DNA of 64,000 bases from Streptococcus oralis ATCC 35037 (GTDB lineage Bacteria; Bacillota; Bacilli; Lactobacillales; Streptococcaceae): NCBI RefSeq assembly GCF_900637025.1, contig NZ_LR134336.1, forward strand, positions 1,708,501 to 1,772,500, in the 5' to 3' direction. Position 1 is the stretch's first letter. Every line of letters starts with the position of its first letter. A program made the translations under genes and the position numbers. Of the stretch, positions 36,969 to 48,376 are shown piece by piece. The notes under the pieces were generated by a model. That model made no database searches, was not told where the DNA came from, and saw only the letters and a list, made by a program, of their open reading frames with translations.

Positions 36969-38279
36969 TTATTCTGTTTTATCCATGAAACCAACATACT
37001 TACGTTTCAATAGGTAACCTTCTAGCTGTTTGATTCCTTCGATACCGGTTGAGATAATGATCAAAAGACTAGTTCCCCCAAAAGCAACAGCTTCTGAAAG
37101 ACCAAAGACATCTTTTGCCACAATCGGCAAGATTGAAATCACACCAAGGAAGATTGATCCGACAGTCGCAAGGCGACGAAGAAGTTTCGACATGAACTCT
37201 TCAGTACCCTTACCAGGACGGACACCATGAATGTAGGCTCCACTCTTTTGCAAGTTTTCTGCTGCTTTCTCTGGATTGATCTGTACAAATGTATAGAAGA
37301 ATGTAAAGAGAATGATTAACAAGGCATACATAGCAACACCTGTCGGAGATGTTGTAGATAACATTTCCTGTGCTGTACGTACCCAAGCCCAATCATGACC
37401 TGTAGCACTCAAAAATTGAAGAATGGCTGCAGGTGCTGCTGTGATGGAACTTGCAAAGATAACTGGGATAACCCCCGCTGGGTTTACCTTCAATGGAAGG
37501 TATGAGCTTGATGGGGCTCCTTGAGCAACTTTTGTATATTGGATTGGAATTTTATATTCTGCCTGTTGAACAAAGGTTGTAAAGTAAACAATCAACAAGA
37601 CAGCGATAATCAAAATAACGACAAAGATAATAGATGAAGTCAAACGGCTACTTGGAATATTGACGAAGTAGTCAACATAGATGCCTTTAATCATCTCAGG
37701 AATTGAAGCAACAATACCTGCAAAGATGATCATAGAAACACCATTTCCGTATCCCTTATCTGTAATTTGTTCCCCGAGCCAAGTTACAATCATACTACCT
37801 GCTGTGAGGATAATACCAATAGTAACAAAAACTTGTGGAGTTAAAGCTGTCGTTAATAATTTCGCTCCAGATAGAGTATTAAATCCTGCTGTAATCCCGA
37901 TAGATTGAACAAATGCAAGCACAAGCGCAATGTAACGAGTAGCCTGGTTTAGTTTTCTCCGTCCCACTTCCCCTTGTTTGCCCCATTCTACAAACTTCGG
38001 TAAAATATCCATTTGTAGCAATTGAACAACGATGGAAGCAGTGATATACGGACTCACACCGAGTGCAAAAACGGAGAAGTTCTTCATGGCATTCCCTGAA
38101 ACAAGACTAAGCATGTTCAAGAAAGATAAACCACTGAGAGCTTCTAAACTTTTTGCATTCACACCTGGAACAGTGATACTTGTCCCAATACGGAAAACAA
38201 GGATGATAAAAATCGTAAAGAGAATTTTTGATCGAACTTGTTTAACCTTGAGCGCTTCTTTTAGTAATTTAAAAAACAT
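36969..38279 (-). CDS. secY: preprotein translocase subunit SecY
   Basis: 436 residues, ten transmembrane helices forming the protein-export channel. Typical segments are GVSPYITASIVVQLLQMD and the cytoplasmic IPIQYTKVAQG and GVRPGKGTEEFM loops. 12 bp after rplO. The 145-bp gap before adk holds no gene. Confidence 0.97.
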   Translation of the reverse strand: MFFKLLKEALKVKQVRSKILFTIFIILVFRIGTSITVPGVNAKSLEALSGLSFLNMLSLVSGNAMKNFSVFALGVSPYITASIVVQLLQMDILPKFVEWGKQGEVGRRKLNQATRYIALVLAFVQSIGITAGFNTLSGAKLLTTALTPQVFVTIGIILTAGSMIVTWLGEQITDKGYGNGVSMIIFAGIVASIPEMIKGIYVDYFVNIPSSRLTSSIIFVVILIIAVLLIVYFTTFVQQAEYKIPIQYTKVAQGAPSSSYLPLKVNPAGVIPVIFASSITAAPAAILQFLSATGHDWAWVRTAQEMLSTTSPTGVAMYALLIILFTFFYTFVQINPEKAAENLQKSGAYIHGVRPGKGTEEFMSKLLRRLATVGSIFLGVISILPIVAKDVFGLSEAVAFGGTSLLIIISTGIEGIKQLEGYLLKRKYVGFMDKTE

Positions 38280-38291
38280 GGGTCACCTCTC

Positions 38292-38732
38292 TTAGATGAC
38301 TTCTACAGAACCACCTTTAGCAGTGATAGCTTCCTCAGCTGATTTAGAGAATTTAGCTGCTTTCACAGTCAATTTCTTAGTCAACTCACCGTTACCAAGA
38401 ATTTTAACTCCTGATTTTTCAGCTTTCACAATTCCTGCTTCGATAAGTACAACTGGAGTTACTTCTGCACCGTCTTCAAAGACGTTCAATTGGTCAAGGT
38501 TTACAATTGCATATTCTTTAGCGTTGATGTTAGTGAATCCGCGTTTTGGAAGACGACGGAACAATGGAGTTTGTCCACCTTCAAAACCAAGGCGAACTCC
38601 GCCACCGCTACGAGCTTTTTGACCTTTTTGACCGCGACCAGATGTTTTACCGTTACCTGATGAAGTACCACGACCAACACGGTTACGTACTTTACGAGAA
38701 CCTTCTGCAGGTTTCAATTCATGAAGTTTCAT
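38292..38732 (-). CDS. rplO: 50S ribosomal protein L15
   Basis: 146 residues. The basic, Gly-rich N-terminus ([24 protein letters not shown]) and the globular C-terminal domain are complete. Confidence 0.97.
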   Translation of the reverse strand: MKLHELKPAEGSRKVRNRVGRGTSSGNGKTSGRGQKGQKARSGGGVRLGFEGGQTPLFRRLPKRGFTNINAKEYAIVNLDQLNVFEDGAEVTPVVLIEAGIVKAEKSGVKILGNGELTKKLTVKAAKFSKSAEEAITAKGGSVEVI

Positions 38733-38837
38733 TATTATTTTCTCCTCTTTTGTAAAATGCTAGCGCCGATAAGAGAGAAAAGGTTGTCTCCCTTATCAAC
38801 TCGCCTATACATCGTCATCTAAGATGACTATACCTAG

Positions 38838-38871
38838 TTTTAGGGGATGAGTATTGCCACATCCCCTAAAA
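38838..38871 (-). other. perfect 12-bp hairpin in the rpmD-rplO spacer
   Basis: TTTTAGGGGATG (38838-38849) / CATCCCCTAAAA (38860-38871), starting 5 nt after the rpmD stop. No T run follows on the minus strand, so it is more likely an mRNA processing or stability element than a full terminator. The whole 144-bp spacer also has a second weak stem (GTCATCTAAGATGAC). Confidence 0.6.
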
Positions 38872-38876
38872 ATTCA

Positions 38877-39059
38877 TTAGTTTACTTCTTCAACTGTTAC
38901 CAAGTGAGATACTGCAGTGATCATACCACGGATAGCAGCGTTGTCTTCTTTGATAACAGAGCTGTTCAATTTGCCAAGTCCAAGTGCTACAACAGTTTTA
39001 CGTTGTGATGGAATGCGTCCGATTGGAGACTTAGTCAAAGTAATTTTAATTTGAGCCAT
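38877..39059 (-). CDS. rpmD: 50S ribosomal protein L30
   Basis: 60 residues from [15 protein letters not shown]. The start at 39059 is set by homology; an in-frame upstream ATG at 39113 would overlap rpsE. Confidence 0.96.
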   Translation of the reverse strand: MAQIKITLTKSPIGRIPSQRKTVVALGLGKLNSSVIKEDNAAIRGMITAVSHLVTVEEVN

Positions 39060-39072
39060 TTTATCCCCTTTC

Positions 39073-39567
39073 TTATGCCAAATCAGAAACTGAAATACCA
39101 CGAAGGGCAGCAACTTCTTCAGCGCGTTTCAATTGTTTCAAACCTTCAACAGTTGCGCGAACAATGTTGATTGGAGTGTTAGAGCCAAGTGATTTAGATG
39201 TAATATCTGCCACACCTGCCAATTCCACAACGGCACGAACTGCACCACCAGCGGCAACTCCAGAACCTTCTACAGCAGGTTTCAACAATACTTTAGCTCC
39301 ACCGAATTCTGAAAGAACTTCGTGTGGGATTGTTGTTCCAACCATAGGAACCTCAATCAAGTTTTTCTTAGCATCTTCTACTGCTTTGCGGATTGCTTCT
39401 GGAACTTCTTGAGCTTTACCAGTACCAAATCCTACGCGACCATTGTGGTCACCAACAACAACAAGAGCTGCGAAACGAAGACGACGTCCACCTTTAACAA
39501 CTTTTGTAACACGGTTGACAGCAACTACGCGTTCTTCTAATTCAACTGCATTGTCTTTAAATGCCAT
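39073..39567 (-). CDS. rpsE: 30S ribosomal protein S5
   Basis: 164 residues. The N-terminal double-stranded-RNA-like domain ([22 protein letters not shown]) is the spectinomycin loop region. The C-terminal domain ([16 protein letters not shown]) is complete. Confidence 0.97.
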   Translation of the reverse strand: MAFKDNAVELEERVVAVNRVTKVVKGGRRLRFAALVVVGDHNGRVGFGTGKAQEVPEAIRKAVEDAKKNLIEVPMVGTTIPHEVLSEFGGAKVLLKPAVEGSGVAAGGAVRAVVELAGVADITSKSLGSNTPINIVRATVEGLKQLKRAEEVAALRGISVSDLA

Positions 39568-39584
39568 TTTCTAGTGTCCTCCTA

Positions 39585-39941
39585 TTAGAATTTCAATCCG
39601 TTTTCACGAGCTGCATCAGCCAAAGCTTTCACACGTCCGTGATATAGATATCCACCGCGGTCGAACACCACTTCTGAAATACCTTTAGCGTTTGCACGTT
39701 CTGCAACGAGTTTACCGACAGCAACGGCTTGTTCAGTTTTAGTTCCTTTTGAAACTTCTTTGTCAAGAGTTGAAGCACTTGCGAGCGTTACACCCGCTAC
39801 GTCATCAATCACTTGAGCGTAGATGCCTGTATTAGAACGGAATACGTTCAAACGTGGGCGATCAGCAGTTCCAGAGAGTTTTCCGCGAACGCGACGGTGG
39901 CGTTTTTGGCGGAGTTTGTTTTTATCTGGTTTAGAAATCAC
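39585..39941 (-). CDS. rplR: 50S ribosomal protein L18
   Basis: 118 residues from a GTG at 39941 ([20 protein letters not shown]), with AGAGGTG upstream. An ATG 39 bp earlier is in frame but gives an unrelated extension. Binds 5S rRNA. Confidence 0.95.
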
Positions 39942-40024
39942 AGTTTTCACCTCTTTAGTTTTAAATCGTGTGCTATGCACTAAGTTGGAAAATAGGTTGG
40001 TGGTTGAAAATCAACCACTCAACA

Positions 40025-40561
40025 TTATTTACCTGTTTTACCTTCTTTACGGCGAACGAATTCACCAACGTAACGGATACCTTTACCTTTATATGGTTCT
40101 GGTGAACGAAGGCTACGTACGTAAGCAGCTGTTTGACCAACTACTTCTTTTGAAATTCCGCTAACAACGATTGTTGTTGGGTTTGGAAGTTCAAAAGTAA
40201 TTCCTTCTGGAGCTTCAACTTCGTCTGGATGAGATTTACCAACAGCCAAAACAAGTTTAGATCCTTGAAGTTGTGCACGGTAACCAACCCCGCGCATTTC
40301 AAGTTCTTTCTTGAATCCTTCTGATACACCAACAACCATGTTGTTCAAAAGGGCACGAGTAGTTCCGTGGATTGTTTTCATTTCTTTTGAATCGTTTGGA
40401 CGGTGAAGAGTTACTTCCGTACCTTCCACACGGATTTCAATATCTTTTGAGAACTCACGAGTAAGTTCTCCTTTAGGTCCTTTTACAGTTACAACGTTGT
40501 CATTGTTAGTGATTTCAACACCAGCAGGCAACACGATAACTTTATTACCAATACGTGACAT
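40025..40561 (-). CDS. rplF: 50S ribosomal protein L6
   Basis: 178 residues, the two repeated L6 folds and the conserved C-terminal [11 protein letters not shown] 192-bp spacer separates it from rpsH and holds only weak stems. Confidence 0.97.
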   Translation of the reverse strand: MSRIGNKVIVLPAGVEITNNDNVVTVKGPKGELTREFSKDIEIRVEGTEVTLHRPNDSKEMKTIHGTTRALLNNMVVGVSEGFKKELEMRGVGYRAQLQGSKLVLAVGKSHPDEVEAPEGITFELPNPTTIVVSGISKEVVGQTAAYVRSLRSPEPYKGKGIRYVGEFVRRKEGKTGK

Positions 40562-40753
40562 GTTTATTTTCTCCTGTTAGATTGTCAGGCCATAACGGCC
40601 AGTTTTCACGGGGTTAAAGATACTTATTGAGTTCAATAGCTAAATTGAACACGCTCTAAGAACTGTGCAAAATAGATAAGTTGGCTTGTTTGTAAACAAA
40701 CTTCTCCAACTTCCTAATTTTGCTTTGTTCTTTACGAGCTTTGTATCTTGATT

Positions 40754-41152
40754 TTACCAAACGTAAGCGATAACCTCACCACCAACATTCTTTTGGCGAG
40801 CTTCTTTATCAGTAAGCAAACCTTCAGAAGTTGAAAGGATAGCAATTCCAAGTCCGTTAAGAACTTTTGGAAGATCTTCACGTTTTTTGTAGACACGAAG
40901 TCCTGGTTTAGAAACACGTTTCAAGTTAGTGATAACTTTTTCACCGTTTGGTCCGTATTTAAGGAATACACGGATGATGCCTTGTTTGTCATCTTCGATG
41001 ATTTCTACGTTCTTAACAAAACCTTCGCGTTTAAGGATTTCAGCAATCCCTTTTTTGATGTTTGATGCAGGTACTTCAAGTACTTCGTGTTTCGCTTGGT
41101 TAGCGTTACGAATACGAGTTAGGAAGTCTGCGATTGGGTCAGTCATAACCAT
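40754..41152 (-). CDS. rpsH: 30S ribosomal protein S8
   Basis: 132 residues. [21 protein letters not shown] start and the rRNA-binding C-terminal [20 protein letters not shown]. The ATG at 41152 (VMT) or the next at 41146 may be used. Confidence 0.97.
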   Translation of the reverse strand: MVMTDPIADFLTRIRNANQAKHEVLEVPASNIKKGIAEILKREGFVKNVEIIEDDKQGIIRVFLKYGPNGEKVITNLKRVSKPGLRVYKKREDLPKVLNGLGIAILSTSEGLLTDKEARQKNVGGEVIAYVW

Positions 41153-41436
41153 TTTGTTTTTCTCCTCTTACTAGTAGTTTGCAAGTTGCACTTGCTAGTT
41201 AATACATGATACAAAGAGCGTAACAGCAAGAGCAAAAATAGGCAATTTGATGCAGGAGCGATGCTCCAAAGAAAATTGGTCTTTTTTGCCAAAGCTGTAG
41301 CTCGTGTTCAAATTGGCAAGCCCAACTGAACCCGGGCTAAACCCTGTGTGAAAAAGATAAACTTTCCTAGAAAATTCAGTTTCTTCGTCAAGTTTCCTAT
41401 TTTCACTTGGAGTTTTAACGCCCTTGATATCTTAAA

Positions 41437-41622
41437 TTACCAAGATGCTTTTGTTACACCAGGAATTTGTCCTTTGTAAGCTAATTCACGGAAGCAAACA
41501 CGGCAAAGTTTAAATTTGCGGTAAACTGAATGTGGACGACCACATTTTTCACAACGAGTATAAGCTTGAGTAGAGAACTTCGCTGGACGTTTGTTCTTAG
41601 CAATCATTGATTTTTTAGCCAT
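41437..41622 (-). CDS. rpsN: 30S ribosomal protein S14, zinc type (RpsZ)
   Basis: 61 residues, with the zinc finger CEKCGRPHS / CRVCF, i.e. the short C+ form. A 284-bp spacer (41153-41436) before rpsH is long for this operon; it contains the stem GGAGC-GAT-GCTCC and other short inverted repeats but no gene. Confidence 0.96.
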
Positions 41623-41639
41623 TAGATTTACCTCCTATA

Positions 41640-42182
41640 TTATTTTGCAAAAGGCATTCCAAGGCCTGTAAGCAATGCACGTGACTCTTCGTCAGTGTTA
41701 GCAGTTGTTACGATAACGATGTCAAGACCACGAGTTTTGTCAACGTCATCAAAGTTGATTTCTGGGAAGATCAATTGTTCTTTCACACCAAGAGTGTAGT
41801 TTCCGCGTCCATCAAATGATTTTGTTGGAACACCGTGGAAGTCACGCACACGTGGAAGTGAAACTGAAACCAATTTGTCCAAGAATTCGTACATACGTTC
41901 ACCACGAAGGGTAACTTTTGCACCGATCGCTACACCTTCACGAAGACGGAAGCCGGCGATTGATTTTTTAGCTTTAGTGATAAGTGGTTTTTGACCTGAG
42001 ATAAGTGCCAATTCTTCAGCAGCTTTTTCAAGACTTTTAGCGTTTGATACAGCTTCACCAACACCCATGTTCAAAACGATCTTATCTACTTTAGGCACAG
42101 CCATCACTGATGAGTAGTTGAATTGTTCTGTCAAAGCAGGAACTACTTCATTAAGATATTTTTCTTTTAAACGATTTGCCAT
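41640..42182 (-). CDS. rplE: 50S ribosomal protein L5
   Basis: 180 residues. Contacts 5S rRNA and P-site tRNA. Conserved [11 protein letters not shown] and [22 protein letters not shown]. Confidence 0.97.
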   Translation of the reverse strand: MANRLKEKYLNEVVPALTEQFNYSSVMAVPKVDKIVLNMGVGEAVSNAKSLEKAAEELALISGQKPLITKAKKSIAGFRLREGVAIGAKVTLRGERMYEFLDKLVSVSLPRVRDFHGVPTKSFDGRGNYTLGVKEQLIFPEINFDDVDKTRGLDIVIVTTANTDEESRALLTGLGMPFAK

Positions 42183-42205
42183 TATACTTCTCCTTTCCTT
42201 CGTGA

Positions 42206-42511
42206 TTAATCAAGCACTTCGCCTGATTTTTTGTTGTAGCGAACTTTTTTACCGTCTACAAATTTGTAACCAACACGACCAGCTACACCATTTTTGTCCA
42301 ATACTTGAACGTTTGATACGTGGATAGCTGCTTCTTTCTCGATGATACCACCTTGAGGAAGCTCGTTAGTTGGACGTTGGTGTTTCTTAACGATGTTAAC
42401 ACCTTCAACGATAACTTTGTTTACTTTTGGAAGGGCAGTAAGGACAACAGCTTCTGTTCCCTTATCTTTACCAGCGATTACGCGAACTTTGTCGCCTTTT
42501 TTTACAAACAT
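42206..42511 (-). CDS. rplX: 50S ribosomal protein L24
   Basis: 101 residues with an N-terminal KOW motif ([20 protein letters not shown]). An assembly-initiating protein near the exit tunnel. Confidence 0.97.
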
Positions 42512-42589
42512 TAGGTTTCTCCTTGATTTTTCTTACGCCCATAAGGGCACCCTGGAAAGTAATCCAGGGGACTAGTTTGTTTTTAAAAA

Positions 42590-42958
42590 TTAAAGTACTT
42601 CTGGAGCAAGTGACACGATCTTCATGAAGCCACCTTCACGCAATTCACGTGCAACTGGGCCAAAGATACGTGTTCCGCGAGGAGTTTTGTCTTCACGGAT
42701 GATAACTGCTGCGTTTTCGTCAAATTTGATGTATGAACCATCAGCACGACGAGCACCTGATTTAGTACGAACGATAACAGCTTTTACAACGTCACCTTTT
42801 TTAACCGCACCACCAGGAGTAGCTTGTTTTACAGATGCCACGATAACATCACCGATGTTTGCAAATTTACGTCCTGAACCACCAAGAACTTTGATAGTCA
42901 AGATTTCGCGCGCACCGCTGTTGTCTGCGACTTTCAAACGAGTTTCTGTTTGAATCAT
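42590..42958 (-). CDS. rplN: 50S ribosomal protein L14
   Basis: 122 residues. [19 protein letters not shown] start and [24 protein letters not shown] end, both typical. Forms an intersubunit bridge. Confidence 0.97.
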   Translation of the reverse strand: MIQTETRLKVADNSGAREILTIKVLGGSGRKFANIGDVIVASVKQATPGGAVKKGDVVKAVIVRTKSGARRADGSYIKFDENAAVIIREDKTPRGTRIFGPVARELREGGFMKIVSLAPEVL

Positions 42959-42983
42959 TTCAGTTTTCTCCTTTCAGGTTTGA

Positions 42984-43244
42984 TTAGATGATGACCGCTT
43001 CTTCAACAACTTCTACAAGACGAAAACGTTTTGTAGCTGAAAGCGGACGAGTTTCCATGATACGTACGATATCGCCTTCTTTGGCAACATTGTTTTCATC
43101 ATGTGCTTTGTATTTCTTAGAGTAGTTAATACGTTTACCATAGACTGGGTGGTTACGTTTTGTTTCAACTACAACTGTGATTGTCTTGTCCATTTTGTCA
43201 GATACAACACGTCCAACAAGAACCTTACGATTATTGCGTTCCAT
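42984..43244 (-). CDS. rpsQ: 30S ribosomal protein S17
   Basis: 86 residues, OB fold ([17 protein letters not shown]), primary 16S rRNA binder. Confidence 0.97.
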
Positions 43245-43268
43245 TGAAATTTCTCCTTCCCTAGTCTA

Positions 43269-43475
43269 TTATTTCGCTTCAGATTGAACTGTCTTGATAC
43301 GAGCGATTTGTTTTTTAACTTCTTTCAAGCGAGCTGTTTGTTCCAATTGACCAGTAGCAGCTTGGAAACGAAGTTCAAACAATTCTTTTTTCAATTCGTT
43401 TTCGCGCTTCGCGAGTTCTTCTTGAGAAAGACCACGAAGTTCTTTAACAAATTCTTTTACTTCATTAAGTTTCAT
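43269..43475 (-). CDS. rpmC: 50S ribosomal protein L29
   Basis: 68 residues, helical hairpin ([20 protein letters not shown]). Sits at the tunnel exit and docks SRP and trigger factor with L23. Confidence 0.97.
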
Positions 43476-43484
43476 GCCTTCTCC

Positions 43485-43898
43485 TTATTCTGCTTCACGT
43501 TTTACGAATTTACATTTAACTGGCAATTTGTGGCTTGCAAGACGAAGCGCTTCGCGAGCAATCTCTTCAGATACACCAGCGATTTCGAACATCACTTTAC
43601 CACGTTTAACTGGTGCTACCCAACCTTCAGGTGCCCCTTTACCAGATCCCATACGCACACCGATAGCTTTAGCAGTGTATGATTTGTGTGGGAAGATTTT
43701 AATCCAAACTTTACCACCACGTTTCATGTAACGAGTCATGGCGATACGAGCAGCTTCGATTTGGCGGTTAGTGATCCAGTGGCTAGTTGTAGCTTGAAGA
43801 CCGTATTCACCAAATGCTACTTCTTTTCCACCTTTTGCTTCACCGCGCATTTTTCCACGGAATTCACGACGGTGTTTAACACGTTTAGGTACTAACAT
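43485..43898 (-). CDS. rplP: 50S ribosomal protein L16
   Basis: 137 residues. Conserved [20 protein letters not shown] and [21 protein letters not shown]; near the peptidyl transferase centre. 3 bp after rpsC. Confidence 0.97.
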   Translation of the reverse strand: MLVPKRVKHRREFRGKMRGEAKGGKEVAFGEYGLQATTSHWITNRQIEAARIAMTRYMKRGGKVWIKIFPHKSYTAKAIGVRMGSGKGAPEGWVAPVKRGKVMFEIAGVSEEIAREALRLASHKLPVKCKFVKREAE

Positions 43899-43901
43899 TG
43901 G

Positions 43902-44555
43902 TTATTTACCTCCTTTAGTGTTTTTACGAGCTGGAAGAACTTCACCACGATAGATCCATACTTTAACACCAAGTTTACCGTATGTAGTATCTGCTTCTTC
44001 CCAAGCGTAATCGATATCTGCACGAAGTGTGTGAAGTGGAACAGTTCCTTCAGAGTATCCTTCAGCACGGGCGATATCTGCACCGTTCAAACGACCTGAT
44101 ACTTGAGTTTTGATTCCTTTAGCTCCAGCACGCATTGCACGTTGGATTGCTTGTTTTTGTGCACGACGGAAAGCGACACGTTGCTCCAATTGACGAGCAA
44201 TTCCTTCACCTACAAGGTGAGCATCCAAATCAGGTTGTTTGATTTCGATGATGTTGATGTGTACTTGTTTTCCAGTCAATTTGTTAAGTTTTGCACGGAG
44301 TGCATCAACGTTAGCACCACCTTTACCGATAACCATACCTGGTTTAGCAGTGTGAAGTGAAACGTTAACTTTGTTTACTGCGCGTTCAATTTCGATAGTT
44401 GAAACTGCTGCGTCAGCAAGTTCTTTTTGAACGAATTTACGGATTGCAAGATCTTCATGAAGGTAATCCGCGTATTCTTTTTCAGCATACCATTTGGCAT
44501 CCCAATCACGGATGATGCCGACACGCATACCAATTGGATGTACTTTTTGACCCAC
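43902..44555 (-). CDS. rpsC: 30S ribosomal protein S3
   Basis: 217 residues. The N-terminal KH domain ([18 protein letters not shown]) and the C-terminal domain are complete. Lines the mRNA entry tunnel. Confidence 0.97.
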
Positions 44556-44567
44556 GATGTTACCTCC

Positions 44568-44912
44568 TTATTTTTCTGCAACAGCTACAGTGATGTGAGC
44601 TGTACGTTTGTTGATTGGTGAAGCTGAACCTTTCGCACGTGGACGGAAACGTTTCATAGTTGGTCCTTCGTTTGCGAATGCTTCAGATACTACCAAGTTA
44701 GCTTTGTCCAAACCAAAGTTATTTTCAGCGTTAGCTACAGCTGAATTCAAAACTTTCAAGATGATTTCAGCAGCTTTGTTTGGTGTGAATGTCAAGATTG
44801 CAATAGCATCGGCTACGCTTTTACCACGGATGTTGTCAAGAACAAGACGTGATTTACGAGGTGAAACACGTACTGTACGAGCCATTGCTTTAGCTGAAGT
44901 AATTTCTGCCAT
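44568..44912 (-). CDS. rplV: 50S ribosomal protein L22
   Basis: 114 residues. The extended loop lies around [20 protein letters not shown] and lines the exit tunnel, where macrolide-resistance changes occur; no deviation is obvious here. Confidence 0.97.
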   Translation of the reverse strand: MAEITSAKAMARTVRVSPRKSRLVLDNIRGKSVADAIAILTFTPNKAAEIILKVLNSAVANAENNFGLDKANLVVSEAFANEGPTMKRFRPRAKGSASPINKRTAHITVAVAEK

Positions 44913-44923
44913 TTATGTTCTCC

Positions 44924-45205
44924 TTATTTTCTACGTGTTTTCTTGTCGTCTGCAGCGTGACCTTTGTAAGTACGAGTTGGTGCAAATTCACCAAGTTTGT
45001 GACCTACCATGTCTTCTTGGATGTAAACAGGTACGTGTTTACGTCCGTCATAAACTGCAATAGTGTAACCAATGAAACTTGGGAAGATCGTTGAACGACG
45101 TGACCAAGTTTTGATAACTTTTTTCTTTTCGTCGTTAGCTTGAGCTTCAACTTTTTTCATCAAATGCTCATCGACGAAAGGTCCTTTTTTAAGACTGCGT
45201 CCCAT
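44924..45205 (-). CDS. rpsS: 30S ribosomal protein S19
   Basis: 93 residues from [15 protein letters not shown]. The ATG at 45205 has GGAGAAA upstream; an earlier in-frame ATG at 45253 gives a non-homologous leader. The 103-bp spacer towards rplB has two small stems. Confidence 0.96.
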
Positions 45206-45308
45206 TTTTATATTTTCTCCTTTAAATGTTGTACCACAGCGGCTTGCGCTCACATGGAGCGCTACCGAGCTGGCGGATTTCCTAGTTGCTTAGGCGACTA
45301 GTTTACTA

Positions 45309-46142
45309 TTATTTCTCGTTGCGACGACGAACGATAAGTTTGTCAGATTTCGCTTTCTTGTTACGAGTTTTAAGACCAAGAGCAGGTTTGCCCCATGGAG
45401 TAGATGGCGCTTTACGACCAACTGGTGCTTTACCTTCACCACCACCGTGTGGGTGATCGTTAGGGTTCATTACAGAACCACGAACTGTTGGGCGGATACC
45501 TTTCCAACGGCTACGTCCTGCTTTACCAAGGTTTACAAGTCCATGTTGTTCGTTTCCGACAACACCAACTGTAGCACGACAAGTTCCAAGAATCATACGA
45601 ACTTCGCCAGATTGAAGACGAACAAGAACGTATTTACCTTCTTGACCCAATACTTGGGCAGAAGCACCAGCAGCACGTACCAATTCTCCACCACGACCTG
45701 GTTTCAACTCGATATTGTGAATCAAAGTACCAACTGGGATGTTAGCAAGTGGAAGAGCGTTTCCGACTTTGATATCTGCTTCAGGACCTGAAACGATACG
45801 TTGACCAACTTCAAGACCTTTTGGAGCAATGATGTATGCTTTCACACCGTCAGTGTAGTGTACAAGAGCGATGTTTGCAGAACGGTTTGGATCGTACTCG
45901 ATTGTTTTAACAACTGCTTCAACGTTGTCTTTGTTACGTTTGAAGTCAACCAAACGGTAGAAACGTTTGTGTCCACCACCTTGGTGACGAACAGTGATAC
46001 GACCGTTGTTGTTACGACCAGCCTTGCTCTTCAAAGCAACAAGCAATGATTTTTCAGGAGTGCTTGTTGTGATTTCAGCGAAATCCAAAGAAGTCATATT
46101 ACGGCGACCGTTTGTTGTTGGTTTATAAACACGAATTCCCAC
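45309..46142 (-). CDS. rplB: 50S ribosomal protein L2
   Basis: 277 residues. Peptidyl-transferase-supporting protein with [18 protein letters not shown] and the conserved [14 protein letters not shown] containing the critical His. Confidence 0.97.
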   Translation of the reverse strand: MGIRVYKPTTNGRRNMTSLDFAEITTSTPEKSLLVALKSKAGRNNNGRITVRHQGGGHKRFYRLVDFKRNKDNVEAVVKTIEYDPNRSANIALVHYTDGVKAYIIAPKGLEVGQRIVSGPEADIKVGNALPLANIPVGTLIHNIELKPGRGGELVRAAGASAQVLGQEGKYVLVRLQSGEVRMILGTCRATVGVVGNEQHGLVNLGKAGRSRWKGIRPTVRGSVMNPNDHPHGGGEGKAPVGRKAPSTPWGKPALGLKTRNKKAKSDKLIVRRRNEK

Positions 46143-46159
46143 GATATTTCCTCCTTAGA

Positions 46160-46456
46160 TTATTCAGCTTCAGCAGCAAACAACTCGATTGCTTTTGAAT
46201 CAGCTGTAAGTGTGATGATAGCTTTTTTAGTTTTGTTAGTAAAACCAGTGTAACGTCCAACACGTTTTGCTTTTGGTTTTACGTTGATTGTGTTAACATT
46301 GGCAACTTTAACACCTTCGAAAGCAGCTTCAACAGCTTGCTTAATCAAAAGTTTGTGTGCACGAGTGTCAACTTCAAATACATATTTTCCTGCTTCAAGT
46401 TGAGCCATTGAGCTTTCAGTGATGACAGGTTTTTTGATAACATCATACAAATTCAT
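46160..46456 (-). CDS. rplW: 50S ribosomal protein L23
   Basis: 98 residues. The start overlaps the rplD stop in TAATG, giving translational coupling. Tunnel-exit protein. Confidence 0.97.
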
Positions 46457-47079
46457 TATGCAAGAACCTCCTCGATTTTAGAGATAGCTGCTTGTGTGAC
46501 AAGAAGTTTGTCGCTATTTGCGATGTCAAGAACACTTGCAGTTGTAGCAGTTGCAACTTTCACATTTGGAAGGTTACGAGCTGAAAGAGCTGCGAATTCA
46601 TTTCCTTCTTCAAGGATAACAAGAACTTTAGAATCGATGCTCAATGCTGCAAGAACTTTTGCAAATTCAGCAGTTTTTGGAGCTGTAAATTCAAGAGAAT
46701 CAACGGCTACAAATTTGTTTTCAGCAACTTTTTCAGAGTAAACTGATTTAAGAGCTAGGCGACGAACTTTTTGTGGAAGTTTGTAGCCATATGAACGTGG
46801 AGTTGGTCCGAAGACAACACCACCACCACGCCATTGTGGTGAGCGGATAGAACCTTGACGAGCACGTCCAGTTCCTTTTTGACGCCATGGTTTGCGTCCA
46901 CCACCTGATACTGCAGAGCGGTTTTTAACAGCGTGTGTTCCTTGACGAAGGCTTGCGCGTTGGCTGATGATTACATCAAACACAACTGATTCATTTGGTT
47001 CGATACCAAATACTGCATCGTTAAGAACAACTTGGCCAGCTTCTTTACCAGTTTGGTCAAATAATGTTACGTTTGCCAT
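46456..47079 (-). CDS. rplD: 50S ribosomal protein L4
   Basis: 207 residues. The tunnel loop carries [19 protein letters not shown]. In enterobacteria L4 feeds back on its own operon; that is not established here. Confidence 0.97.
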
Positions 47080-47103
47080 TGTGACTGATTTCCCCTTTCT
47101 TTA

Positions 47104-47730
47104 TTATTTACCAGCTTTAACTGCTGATTTGATAGTGATAAGAGATTTCTTAGCACCTGGTACGTTACCTTTGATAAGGATAACGTTCTTTTCTGGAACA
47201 ACTTGTACAACTTCAAGGTTTTGAATTGTTACACGGTCGCCACCCATACGTCCTGCAAGGTTCTTACCTTTGAATACGCGGTTAGGTGCAACAGGTCCCA
47301 TTGAACCTGGACGACGGTGGTAACGAGAACCGTGAGCCATTGGTCCACGTGATTGTCCGTGGCGTTTGATAACACCTTGGAAACCTTTACCTTTAGAAGT
47401 ACCAGTTACGTCAACAACGTCTCCAGCTGCGAATGTTTCAACTGTGATTTCAGCACCAACTTCCAAGCCTTCAACGTTTTTGAATTCACGAATGAAGCGC
47501 TTAGGAGCCGTGTTAGCTTTCGCTACATGTCCTTTAGCAGGTTTGTTGCTCAATACTTCGCGTTTGTCATCGAAACCAACTTGGATAGCGTTGTATCCGT
47601 CTGTTTCTACAGTTTTAACTTGAAGAACAACGTTTGGAGTTGCTTCAATAACTGTTACAGGGATCAATTCGCCAGCTTCAGTGAAGATTTGAGTCATTCC
47701 CACTTTTTTCCCTAAGATTCCTTTTGTCAT
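47104..47730 (-). CDS. rplC: 50S ribosomal protein L3
   Basis: 208 residues. Conserved [23 protein letters not shown] region near the methylatable Gln, and the N-terminal [13 protein letters not shown]. Confidence 0.97.
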
Positions 47731-47812
47731 GAGAAAATAGTTCCTTTTCTATATTTTTTATTCAAAAAGTTTTTAACGAGCGTTTTTCATGCTCAAGGTT
47801 TCAAACTTTGGA

Positions 47813-48121
47813 TTAAAGCTTGATTTCTACGTTTACACCACTTGGAAGATCCAATTTCATCAAGGCATCAACTGTTTTTTGAGTTGGGTTAACGATATCG
47901 ATCAAACGTTTGTGTGTACGCATTTCGAATTGTTCGCGAGAGTCTTTGTATTTGTGAGTCGCACGAATGATTGTGTAGAGGCTACGTTCAGTTGGAAGTG
48001 GGATTGGACCCGCAACTTGTGCACCTGTACGAGTAGCTGATTCTACGATTTTTGCAGCCGCTGTGTCAAGCGTACGGTGTTCGTATGCTTTCAAACGGAT
48101 ACGGATTTTTTTGTTTGCCAT
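47813..48121 (-). CDS. rpsJ: 30S ribosomal protein S10
   Basis: 102 residues, first gene of the S10-spc-alpha cluster. Also the NusE antitermination factor. [19 protein letters not shown] start, with AAAGGAG upstream. Confidence 0.97.
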
Positions 48122-48256
48122 CTTTTTCTCCTTTTCGTCTATTTAAGATAATAGGCTAGCTCCACAAGAAAACCGACGCGCGTTGCGTGGCAATGCAACC
48201 GAGCGTGTCGCAACCTCTTGCATCAAAGCTAAGGCTGTAATTTACAGCACCATAAT
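48122..48256 (-). promoter_or_regulatory. S10 operon leader
   Basis: About 130 nt from the predicted start to rpsJ. It contains GCTGTAA-ATTACAGC, an ATGCAA...TTGCAT stem and a nested GTTGC...GCAAC stem, a structured leader of the kind that mediates ribosomal-protein feedback. No known motif name is assigned. Confidence 0.55.
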
Positions 48257-48285
48257 AGAATAACACAAAGCCCCTGCGATTGCAA
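48257..48285 (-). promoter_or_regulatory. main promoter of the ribosomal protein superoperon
   Basis: The minus strand has TTGCAA (48285-48280), a 17-bp spacer, and TATTCT (48262-48257). The same arrangement is repeated at 49228-49256. Confidence 0.75.
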
Positions 48286-48376
48286 GGGATTTGCGAGCTT
48301 TTTTCGTTTTTTTACTAACCTAAGTTACTAGAGTATGTTCTGATCCTCTTTCGTAAATAAAACTTAGTTTGACAAT

